Position numbers and translations under genes: made by a program. Source: Bacteriovoracaceae bacterium UBA6261 (lineage in GTDB: Bacteria > Bdellovibrionota > Bacteriovoracia > Bacteriovoracales > Bacteriovoracaceae). From it: a stretch of 7,743 bases of DNA. The DNA lies in NCBI GenBank assembly GCA_002440825.1, contig DJVH01000054.1:1-7743 (forward strand). The letters run 5' to 3'. Below are positions 1 through 5,683 of the stretch, piece by piece. Within the stretch, counting starts at the first letter, position 1; every line of letters begins with the position of its first letter. The notes beneath the pieces are model-generated. The model was not told the DNA's origin and searched no databases. It saw only the letters and a list, made by a program, of their open reading frames with translations.

Positions 1-337
1 TTGAAACGAATACAGAATTTTTCGGAAAGATTTCTCCCACTTTTCCGTTGCCGTGAATAGTGTTGATCGTGGGAATTTTTCCCGGAACAGTATGGTTGTA
101 ACTTAAATGGATAATGTCTGCATCCTGAGGAATCAAGGCCTGCCAGACGGAATGAGTTTCATCAAGACAGGGAATGAGTTCGATTCCATAAGGCTGAACT
201 TTCGATTCTGGATGTCCGATGAGGACAACTTTATGGCCCATGCGCGCAAGCTCTACCATATGCCAGAAAAGAATTCTTTCAATGCCACCGTAGCCGATGA
301 CTGGAAGCAAAGCCGTGTGTTGAAAAACAATATTCAT
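1..337 (-). CDS. Glycosyltransferase family 4, N-terminal part (cut by the left window edge)
   Basis: Reading the minus strand from the ATG at 337-335 gives 112 uninterrupted codons to the edge. The product begins MNIVFQHTALLP and carries the glycine-rich GYGGIER motif (residues 15-21). A helix and GHKVVLIG follow (34-41), then a strand ADIIHLSYNH (73-82) and INTIHGNG (91-98). This is the usual layout of the N-terminal Rossmann domain of GT-B, GT4-type sugar transferases, where the Gly-rich loop lies at the acceptor/donor cleft. The C-terminal nucleotide-sugar domain with the E-x7-E motif lies outside the window. Its ATG overlaps the stop codon of the upstream glycosyltransferase gene (ATGA, 4 nt). 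There is no evident Shine-Dalgarno site, so translation is probably coupled. The family call is solid, while the sugar and acceptor are unknown. A likely role is LPS core or surface polysaccharide assembly, inferred from its operon partner. Confidence 0.85.
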   Translation of the reverse strand, partial: MNIVFQHTALLPVIGYGGIERILFWHMVELARMGHKVVLIGHPESKVQPYGIELIPCLDETHSVWQALIPQDADIIHLSYNHTVPGKIPTINTIHGNGKVGEIFPKNSVFVS

Positions 338-1104
338 ATTTTTTTGCCAATTTGCAGATCGTAGAGCTTTGAATATTTAAGCAGAGCGGAGAGAGAGTTA
401 ATACAGCAGATGATAAAGCCATATCGTCCGTCGAGGAAGCCAAGCTTGAAAAAATAATCGCGGAGAAATTTGAGGATAGGTCTAGTTACAATTTTAAATC
501 TGCTTGAGCGGACGCCGTCGCTGAAAGCAGCTCTTGCAGCAATGGTGGTAAATTTATCCGTCTGTTGAATGTGAGCAGAAATGGACTCGTATGAATAGTG
601 AAGTAAGTCGCCTTTCAGAAATCCTACGCGTTGTTCGTTTTTCATTTTTAAAATGTCGTGCGGGTTTTTTCCACGCCATTCAGCTTTCTCTTTTTTTACC
701 AGACGGAGTTTCCTGTCAGGGTACCAGCCGCAATGGCGAACCCAGAATCCATTGTAATTAGTCAGCCGGTGGAATTCGTATCCGTCGTGTTGCCAGTTGG
801 CCTTAACCTTCTTTATTTCTTCCAGAAGTTCAGAAGACAGTGCTTCATCAGCATCGAGTGAAAGAACATAATCGTGAGTTGCACATTGAAGCGCAAAGTT
901 CTTCTGTTCAATATGTCCTTTGAAAGGATTTTTCAAAAAACGCGCATTGAATTCGCGGCAGATGTCTTCCGTCTTATCTGTTGAAAAAGAATCGACGACG
1001 AGAATTTCATCAGCGATCGGAAGAACTGAGCTGATGCATCGACCTATGTTCTTCTCTTCGTTGTACGTTATGATGGCTACAGTTAAATTGATCAATTTTA
1101 CCAC
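334..1104 (-). CDS. Glycosyltransferase family 2, WaaE/KdtX-like (LPS core type)
   Basis: A 256-residue GT-A fold transferase. Visible motifs are the family-2 nucleotide-binding start TYNEEKNI (13-20), VVDSFSTDKT (36-45), QKNFAL (67-72) and the metal/UDP-binding D-A-D at 84-86 in SLDADEAL. A C-terminal stretch with NYNGFWVRHCGWYPDRKLRL (116-135) is typical of WaaE/KdtX-type LPS core beta-glucosyltransferases, and the length matches that group. The family therefore suggests transfer of a hexose from a nucleotide sugar to LPS inner core on the cytoplasmic face of the inner membrane; the exact sugar is not determinable here. The start is GTG (1104-1102), because no ATG is available in frame near the conserved N-terminus. 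TTG at 1095 would remove three residues. No Shine-Dalgarno site is seen for either. The gene overlaps the next glycosyltransferase by 4 nt and is divergent from the GT4 gene on the other strand. Confidence 0.9.
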   Translation of the reverse strand: MVKLINLTVAIITYNEEKNIGRCISSVLPIADEILVVDSFSTDKTEDICREFNARFLKNPFKGHIEQKNFALQCATHDYVLSLDADEALSSELLEEIKKVKANWQHDGYEFHRLTNYNGFWVRHCGWYPDRKLRLVKKEKAEWRGKNPHDILKMKNEQRVGFLKGDLLHYSYESISAHIQQTDKFTTIAARAAFSDGVRSSRFKIVTRPILKFLRDYFFKLGFLDGRYGFIICCINSLSALLKYSKLYDLQIGKKI

Positions 1105-1127
1105 TGCACTTTATTAGGGTTTTATAC
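1105..1127. promoter_or_regulatory. Very short divergent glycosyltransferase start region
   Basis: Only 23 nt separate the GTG of the minus-strand transferase from the TTG of the plus-strand transferase. AGGG at 1116-1119 serves the plus gene as a ribosome site. On the minus strand TATAAA (1126-1121) resembles a -10 box and would give a leader of roughly 10 nt, but no good -35 is seen. Promoters for one or both genes must therefore lie partly inside the opposite coding sequence. Confidence 0.35.
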
Positions 1128-2183
1128 TTGAAAGTATATTTAGACTGCTCTCCTTTGACAAATCCTCATTTATCCGGAATTGGCGTTTATAACCGAAATC
1201 TTTTTCTGGAAATGCATAAAATGGCCGGCGATCAGATTCAACCAGCTCTAAAGTTGAACCGTTTCAGCAAAAAGCATTTTGTCGAGCAGCACCTGAGCCA
1301 CTCTGTGCGCCTGCTGCCACCCTATATTCTCAATAAAAAAATTGTTTACCATGGCACTGATCACAAACTGAACGTTCTGTCCCGTGGCCCGAGAATTGTC
1401 ACTATTCACGATATGCAGCCTTTCGTCGATCAGTGGCTCGACAGAGATTTTGCCCGAAAGCGCAGAGAGATTTTGACCAGAACGTTTAAATCGAATCCGG
1501 ATAAAATTATCGCTGTTTCTCATTTTACTAAAAATGAAATCATAAAATATTTCCCGGCGATGGAATCTCGAATCGAAGTCGTCTATCACGGTGCAAATTT
1601 TGAAACGAAAGTCGTACCGAATGAAAGCAACCAGCTTGAAAAGAAAATCAACGGCAAGAGGTTTCTTCTTTTTATCGGAAATATTGAAGAACGAAAAAAT
1701 ATCATCAATCAACTGAAAGCGTTCGCATTTTTAAAGAAAGAAAATCCTGACCTCTTATTTGTGATTGCCGGAAGACCAGGCTTTCATTATCAGAATATTG
1801 AACATTTTATCAATGCCTTTGAGTATAAAAAGGATGTCCTGCTGACAGGATATTTGAACGAAACAGAAAAAGAGTTTGCTTTAAAAAAAACAAGCTGTCT
1901 GATGTTTGCAACATGGTATGAAGGTTTCGGAATTCCTGTCATTGAAGCTCTCGCTGTTGGCGCGAAAGTTCTTATTTCACACGCTGGAGCCCTTCAGGAA
2001 ATTGCCGGCGATTATTGCGAAAGTGCCGACCCTACGTCACCGGAAGAGATGGCACTTGCGATTAATAAACTGCTTAAGGAAAAGGAATCTTCAACAATCG
2101 CCAATCTGGCAGAATGGAAAAAAAGCTGGAGCTGGGAAAAAGCGGCGAAAGAAACATTAAAAATTTACTCACAATTTGAGTAA
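1128..2183 (+). CDS. Glycosyltransferase family 4 (GT-B fold), complete
   Basis: A 351-residue GT4 transferase. The N-terminal domain has MKVYLDCSPL then SGIGVYNRNL (16-25), YHGTDHKL (74-81), VTIHDM (91-96) and AVSHFTKNEI (129-138). The C-terminal domain has the phosphate/nucleotide-binding FIGNIEERKN (182-191), VIAGRPG (212-218) and the catalytic E-x7-E motif in YEGFGIPVIEA (E265 and E273). This is the organisation of mannosyl/rhamnosyl-type transferases of O-antigen and capsule synthesis; the donor sugar is not resolved. The start is TTG at 1128: the conserved N-terminal strand begins there, an in-frame stop lies at 1089-1091, and AGGG at 1116-1119 gives an 8-nt spaced Shine-Dalgarno site. 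It is divergent from the WaaE-like gene by 23 nt and convergent with the nfu gene by 1 nt. A role in surface polysaccharide synthesis is inferred from the neighbouring transferases. Confidence 0.92.
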   Translation: MKVYLDCSPLTNPHLSGIGVYNRNLFLEMHKMAGDQIQPALKLNRFSKKHFVEQHLSHSVRLLPPYILNKKIVYHGTDHKLNVLSRGPRIVTIHDMQPFVDQWLDRDFARKRREILTRTFKSNPDKIIAVSHFTKNEIIKYFPAMESRIEVVYHGANFETKVVPNESNQLEKKINGKRFLLFIGNIEERKNIINQLKAFAFLKKENPDLLFVIAGRPGFHYQNIEHFINAFEYKKDVLLTGYLNETEKEFALKKTSCLMFATWYEGFGIPVIEALAVGAKVLISHAGALQEIAGDYCESADPTSPEEMALAINKLLKEKESSTIANLAEWKKSWSWEKAAKETLKIYSQFE

Positions 2184-2184
2184 A

Positions 2185-2439
2185 TTACATATAAGGATTT
2201 TCACCAGCTACGTGATCTGTCAGGTCCACAACTTCGGTAATCATAGGAAAGTTTTGTTTTACTAATGTTTGAATTCCGTCTTTCAGAGTAGCTTTTGAAC
2301 TTGAACAGCCCTGACAGCCACCACTTAATCGAACAAATAATTTATTGTTATCCAGATCGATGATTTCAACATTTCCTCCGTGGGCAGCCAGTGCGGGGCG
2401 GACTTGTTCATCAAATAACAATTCAAGTTTTTTCATCAT
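2185..2439 (-). CDS. NifU C-terminal domain (Nfu-type) Fe-S cluster scaffold/carrier
   Basis: An 84-residue protein made of a single NifU C-terminal domain. The helix ELLFDEQVRPAL is followed by HGGNVEIIDL (20-29), the strand KLFVRLSGGC and the cluster-ligating C-x2-C (C42 and C45) in GGCQGCSSSKATLKDGI. Nfu proteins dimerise, bind a 4Fe-4S cluster between the two CxxC pairs, and pass it to target enzymes in the cytoplasm. There is no N-terminal A-type domain as in NfuA and no IscU-like domain. The start is the first ATG (2439-2437), supported by the Shine-Dalgarno site AGAGGA at 2452-2447 with 7-nt spacing; a second ATG follows directly. The gene lies 17 nt after the rsmE-like gene, so they form an operon. 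Its stop is 1 nt from the stop of the convergent glycosyltransferase gene. Confidence 0.92.
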   Translation of the reverse strand: MMKKLELLFDEQVRPALAAHGGNVEIIDLDNNKLFVRLSGGCQGCSSSKATLKDGIQTLVKQNFPMITEVVDLTDHVAGENPYM

Positions 2440-2456
2440 AGGTTATTCCTCTGGTC
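2440..2456 (-). promoter_or_regulatory. Ribosome binding site of the nfu gene
   Basis: On the minus strand AGAGGA (2452-2447) lies 7 nt before the ATG at 2439 and 4 nt after the rsmE-like stop codon (TAA 2459-2457). This is the best-formed Shine-Dalgarno site in the window. It decides between the two tandem ATG codons in favour of the first. Confidence 0.7.
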
Positions 2457-3158
2457 TTAATATTTTCTTCTTAATAATTCTAGCTGAGAAACCGCGGAAT
2501 AGACAGCGTGTTCAACTCTCAGGATGCTCGATGAGACTTTCACACTTGAGAATCCAGCAGCATGAAATCGTTCAACATCTTCCGTGATCCAGCCACGCTC
2601 AGGTCCAATGGCCAGGGTAAGTGGTTTAGTAAAATCCAGTTCCACATCCAAAAAACTTTTGTCAGTTTTGATGTCGAGAATATATTTCTGCGTCTCATCT
2701 TTGTATTGCTCGGCCGGATTATATTTTTCCAGTTTGAATTCCGGCAAATGAGAATAAATGGCACTTTGAGAAAGACCATTTAACAGAAATTCTTCATAAG
2801 CTTTGTCTTCAAAAATTTTCGAATCGAGATAACTTTTTTCAGAAAGTGCAGCTTTGAAAAAGTGAATTTTTTTGGCACCGAATGTGGTGGCGTGTTCGAG
2901 AATTTTCTTGCTGGTCTGCGGCCGTGACAATCCGATGACCAGATTAAACCATTGAGGGTGCCCTGGAGAGACTGCTTGCAGTTCCAGACGGCAATGCTCT
3001 GGCGAAAGCTCGGTCACGATCCCCACGGTCAGGCCTTGATTTAAAACTGTACACTTAACCTCATCACCTTTTTCAAGTTTGAGCGTTGTGTGAATATGTC
3101 CAAGAATCGCCTTGTCGGTGATCAGACCCGAGTTATCTTTGAGGATGAGTGAATTCAT
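2457..3158 (-). CDS. rsmE: RsmE-family 16S rRNA (uracil-1498-N3)-methyltransferase
   Basis: A 233-residue SPOUT-class methyltransferase. The N-terminal PUA-like part is residues 1-65. The SPOUT domain contains LVIGLSRPQTSKKILEHATTFG (73-94), EKSY (107-110), the SAM-knot segment LAIGPERGW (182-190) and SSILRVEHAV (210-219). Family knowledge: RsmE uses SAM to methylate N3 of U1498 in helix 44 of 16S rRNA within the 30S subunit. The EKSY, RP-x-K-like and LRVE features resemble the RsmE subgroup known from Pseudomonas-like bacteria. Oddities are R187 where GPEGG usually has Gly, and H217 where ETA usually has Thr. The ATG start at 3158 has only a weak GTGAG upstream. It is first in an operon with nfu and divergent from the helicase gene. 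The family assignment is secure, while the exact target base is inferred. Confidence 0.85.
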   Translation of the reverse strand: MNSLILKDNSGLITDKAILGHIHTTLKLEKGDEVKCTVLNQGLTVGIVTELSPEHCRLELQAVSPGHPQWFNLVIGLSRPQTSKKILEHATTFGAKKIHFFKAALSEKSYLDSKIFEDKAYEEFLLNGLSQSAIYSHLPEFKLEKYNPAEQYKDETQKYILDIKTDKSFLDVELDFTKPLTLAIGPERGWITEDVERFHAAGFSSVKVSSSILRVEHAVYSAVSQLELLRRKY

Positions 3159-3259
3159 GACGGCTTTGTCTCACTGGCTGATTTCATCGTCAAGTTTACT
3201 GCAATAATTATCTGCACTTCGCTTAACAAAGCTGCTTATCTCCTTGAAAAACACAGGGC
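3159..3259. promoter_or_regulatory. Divergent rsmE / helicase intergenic region with near-palindrome
   Basis: These 101 nt contain no gene and must hold promoters for both directions. An 8-bp perfect palindrome ATAATTAT (3204-3211) is flanked by TGCA (3200-3203) and TGCA (3213-3216), giving a 17-bp near-symmetric element. On the minus strand TTGTTA with a 17-nt spacer to TATTGC is a weak sigma-70-like pair overlapping this element. No strong promoter is recognisable for the plus strand. The operator role is inference. Confidence 0.35.
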
Positions 3260-4273
3260 ATGAAACTAATAAATGAATTATTTTTGCCCTCACAATTTAC
3301 CCTGCTGACTGCTCCCGTGGCCGCCGGAAAGACCCGGTTGGTGGTGGAGTTTTACCGGGAGGAAGGTTACAAGGTGATTTTTGTGTCACCGCTTCGGGCC
3401 CTGGCCAATGAAGTTTTCCAAAAACTATCGGCAACTGATAAAAAGATTTTCCTGGCCGGGAAAGGAAATTCTCTGGAGGAGACCTTTACCGATTTTCTTC
3501 AGGCTCGGAAAGCCTTTTTGGTGACGACCATGGAACTCTTAAATGAAGATTTCCTGGAAGCTTGCTCTGAACAGCATGAAAAAATTCTTTTTATTCTGGA
3601 TGAGTTTCATCTCTTTTATCATTGGGGTGCGGAATTCAGACCGATTTTGCACGATCGTTTCCTCGCCATTCTCGATACGGGGTCACCGGTTATGGGAATT
3701 ACGGCCACCATGAGCGCCGAGTTGCTCGAGCGAATGCAAAATGATCTCACTTATCATTCCCATTACTGGATTCATCTCGATTATGGAAATCACAAGCTTC
3801 ATCGCGAACCTAAAAAAATACATTATTTCCATCCAATGCAGCCCGCTTTTTTTAACCGAGCTTTCTGGAAAGAGTTGAGAGTAAAAGAGGCTGATGAGGT
3901 TTATCTTCTTTTTTGTTCTTATCGTTCTGAAGTGGATGAACTGGTAGAGCGGGCGAAAAGACAGGGGATGCGGGCCCTTGGTTGTGTCGGCGGTGAAGTT
4001 GAAGTTTTTCTTAAAAATCTGGAAGAATGTCAGGGCAAGGTGGACGTCATTATTTCGACCACGACTCTCAGCCACGGTGTCAATTTACCGGAAATAAAAA
4101 AAGTTTTTATCAACTATGAAGTTAAAAATTATGATTTCTGGCTGCAGATGATTGGCCGAGGAGGCAGACAGGGAGCGGAGTATGAAGTGTATACATTTGA
4201 TTCTTTTCACGCGAACAAAAAAGATCTTCTAAAAAACTGGATGAAGTCATATTTGGCTGACTTTAGCCTTTAA
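3260..4273 (+). CDS. Minimal superfamily 2 DExH-box helicase
   Basis: A 337-residue protein with a full set of SF2 motifs and almost nothing else. Motif I is TAPVAAGKT (17-25, K24), Ia is VSPLRALANEV (42-52), II is LDEFH (113-117) and III is TAT (148-150). A motif IV-like LLFCSYRSEVDEL (216-228) follows, then V as STTTLSHGVNLP (266-277) and VI as QMIGRGGRQG (296-305), with the arginine finger in GRGGR. It should couple ATP hydrolysis to nucleic-acid remodelling; DNA or RNA preference cannot be read from sequence. No wedge, winged-helix, zinc or HRDC domain is visible, so it is much shorter than RecG, RecQ or Lhr/Hel308-type proteins. The ATG at 3260 is the first possible start (in-frame stop at 3245-3247) and has AGGG only 1 nt upstream, a poor spacing. 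It lies 21 nt before recO, suggesting a repair-linked role by context only. Confidence 0.85.
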   Translation: MKLINELFLPSQFTLLTAPVAAGKTRLVVEFYREEGYKVIFVSPLRALANEVFQKLSATDKKIFLAGKGNSLEETFTDFLQARKAFLVTTMELLNEDFLEACSEQHEKILFILDEFHLFYHWGAEFRPILHDRFLAILDTGSPVMGITATMSAELLERMQNDLTYHSHYWIHLDYGNHKLHREPKKIHYFHPMQPAFFNRAFWKELRVKEADEVYLLFCSYRSEVDELVERAKRQGMRALGCVGGEVEVFLKNLEECQGKVDVIISTTTLSHGVNLPEIKKVFINYEVKNYDFWLQMIGRGGRQGAEYEVYTFDSFHANKKDLLKNWMKSYLADFSL

Positions 4274-4341
4274 AAAAGGTAATTATGAGAGGAGATGCAA
4301 ACAAAAATCGAAGGCCTGGTCCTATCCAAAGTTCCTTATGA
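4274..4341 (+). promoter_or_regulatory. Unusual recO translation-initiation region with overlapping mini-ORF
   Basis: AGAGGAG (4288-4294) directly abuts the recO ATG at 4295 with zero spacing, so it cannot act as a normal ribosome site for that codon. A second site AAAGG (4275-4279) lies 5 nt before another ATG at 4285, and 15 nt before the recO ATG. The 4285 ATG opens an 18-codon out-of-frame reading frame, stopping at TGA 4339-4341, that overlaps the first 15 recO codons. It may be a leader ORF affecting recO translation, or simply chance. Confidence 0.35.
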
Positions 4342-5086
4342 CGAACGACACGTCATCGCCCATCTCCTGCTCAGGTCTGGAAGGAAAATTTCTGTTGTTT
4401 TTTACGGCGGACGCGGAGGAGGGAAGAAACAGAAATCTTCAGTAATTGAGCTGGGGTTTATGCTTTCTGTTGAACTTCAGCAGGCTAAAACAAATACCGA
4501 AATCTATCACGCCAAAGAGTGGAATCTTGTCTGGCATCACGACAAGATCAGGCTTCATCACAATGCCTTTTATCTCATGTGCTTTTTCCTGGAAATCATC
4601 ACTAAGATCGCGCCTGTTGAAAATCTTCATGATGTTCATCATGAGAATACAGAAATGGTCGGTTTGTTTACCTCATTAAGCAATGCCCTTGTTCATCTGG
4701 AAAGATGCCTGATTCAAGAATCTTTCTTTTCACATTCCCATGCTGTGATATTCTTAACTAAGACGCTTCTTCATCTGGGGGTTTTCCCAGAGAGAGAACA
4801 CTGCACTTTATGTGGTGAAGAGCTCGCTGGTTTCAACGATATGTTTTTGATCGCTGAAGAAGGCGGATTTGCTTGTCCACCCTGTATGAACTTAAGAAAG
4901 ACATTCACTGTGCAGTCGGGTAGAGAATTGTGGGAACTGGTTGGACATATTGCCCACACAAAGTATGGCGAGCTGGGATTAATCAAGCTCGAATATAAAT
5001 CTCTTCCGAAAATGTTGTTTCACTATTTCTGCTTTCAGTTTCACTTTGAAGAAAAGGATTTTAAAACGGCTTCAATGATATTTTAG
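4295..5086 (+). CDS. recO: DNA repair protein RecO
   Basis: A 263-residue RecO. The N-terminal OB-fold begins MQTKIEGLVLSKVPYDERHV and continues through the basic/glycine loop VVFYGGRGGGKKQKSSV (34-50), matching the RecO pattern of a KGxRxxKS-type DNA-binding loop. The helical C-terminal domain carries a four-cysteine zinc site: C170 and C173 (CTLC) and C194 and C197 (CPPC). Family role: RecO with RecR (and RecF) displaces SSB and loads RecA on single-stranded gaps, and it also anneals strands. The length is typical. The ATG start is fixed by an in-frame stop at 4286-4288 and by the conserved distance to VLS. It is preceded by the SF2 helicase (21-nt gap). Its TAG stop overlaps a GTG codon of the CBS gene, pointing to co-transcription of all three. 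Confidence 0.88.
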   Translation: MQTKIEGLVLSKVPYDERHVIAHLLLRSGRKISVVFYGGRGGGKKQKSSVIELGFMLSVELQQAKTNTEIYHAKEWNLVWHHDKIRLHHNAFYLMCFFLEIITKIAPVENLHDVHHENTEMVGLFTSLSNALVHLERCLIQESFFSHSHAVIFLTKTLLHLGVFPEREHCTLCGEELAGFNDMFLIAEEGGFACPPCMNLRKTFTVQSGRELWELVGHIAHTKYGELGLIKLEYKSLPKMLFHYFCFQFHFEEKDFKTASMIF

Positions 5087-5097
5087 TGAGATGGTTT

Positions 5098-5643
5098 ATG
5101 GCTTTTTTCCTTGCAACAAATGGTCAGCTTCATCCTTACAACTTCAGATACCTCGACGGTGATTTTGAAAAGGCCCGTCTGGAGAGAACTGAAGTTCATG
5201 CTTCTTCCAGAATCAATGAATCAAAATCAAAGGCGCTGCCAGATCATCAGAAGGAATTTTACGCGATTGATGTCATGACAAAACCCATTCACACAATGGC
5301 GGTAGATTCACTTTTAAAAGACGTCAAAAACGTGATGAAGACTTACGACATCCGCCATGTTCCGATCGTCAAAGACAGACATATTGTAGGAATGATTTCT
5401 GACAGAGATCTTCTCAAAGTAGGAATGAGCGGGACTTTTCCGTTTCTCAAGGCCGCGAACATTATGTCGACAGTTTTGATTGTGGCGCTTGATGAAACTC
5501 CTCTGGCCCATATCGCCAGAGTACTGATGGAAGAAAAAATCAGTTGCTTACCTGTGATTGACAGCAATCAAATGCTGGTGGGAATGATTTCCCGAACAGA
5601 TATCTTAAGGGCCGTTGTTTATAACCGGCTCGTCTTAAAATAA
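5098..5643 (+). CDS. Tandem CBS-domain protein with a short unique N-terminus
   Basis: From ATG 5098 this is 181 residues. The last two thirds form a CBS pair (Bateman module). CBS1 runs from about residue 57 to 108 (VMTKPIHTMAVDSLL to HVPIVKD to GMISDRDLL), and CBS2 from about 120 to 174 (NIMSTVLIVALDETPL to CLPVIDS to GMISRTDIL). Such pairs bind adenosine nucleotides (AMP, ATP, SAM, c-di-AMP) and act as regulatory sensors; the ligand here is unknown. The first 56 residues (MAFFLATNGQLHPYNF then a charged DFEKARLERTE stretch) match no domain I recognise, and there is no enzymatic or membrane domain. GTG at 5086 would add four residues and overlap the recO TAG, but it lacks a ribosome site, whereas GAG at 5088-5090 is spaced 7 nt from ATG 5098. 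It is probably the last gene of the helicase-recO cluster. Confidence 0.85.
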   Translation: MAFFLATNGQLHPYNFRYLDGDFEKARLERTEVHASSRINESKSKALPDHQKEFYAIDVMTKPIHTMAVDSLLKDVKNVMKTYDIRHVPIVKDRHIVGMISDRDLLKVGMSGTFPFLKAANIMSTVLIVALDETPLAHIARVLMEEKISCLPVIDSNQMLVGMISRTDILRAVVYNRLVLK

Positions 5644-5683
5644 TGGTCATTGTGAAGCCAGCCATGCTAGACTAGCGCCTATC
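5644..5683 (+). promoter_or_regulatory. Putative promoter of the msbA-like gene (near-leaderless)
   Basis: TG-C-TAGACT (5665-5673) matches an extended -10 box, and TGGTCA (5644-5649) is a possible -35 with an 18-nt spacer. The -10 ends 10 nt before the ATG at 5684, so the predicted transcript would have only about 3-4 leader nucleotides. No Shine-Dalgarno sequence precedes the ATG, which agrees with a leaderless or near-leaderless mRNA. This rests on motif inspection only. Confidence 0.45.

Noticed and set aside
107..364. An 85-codon open frame on the plus strand
   Set aside because: It is antisense to the well-supported minus-strand GT4 gene (1-337), whose motifs are clear. The plus-strand translation shows no domain or ribosome site.
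1123..1128. TATACT as a -10 box for the plus-strand glycosyltransferase
   Set aside because: Transcription would begin after the TTG start codon and exclude the conserved N-terminal strand, so it cannot be the promoter for the full protein.
1248..1712. A 154-codon open frame on the minus strand
   Set aside because: It lies entirely within the plus-strand GT4 gene with its conserved motifs, and its translation resembles no family.
3683..4075. A 130-codon open frame on the minus strand
   Set aside because: It is a shadow of the helicase coding sequence covering motifs III to V, and the translation has no recognisable features.
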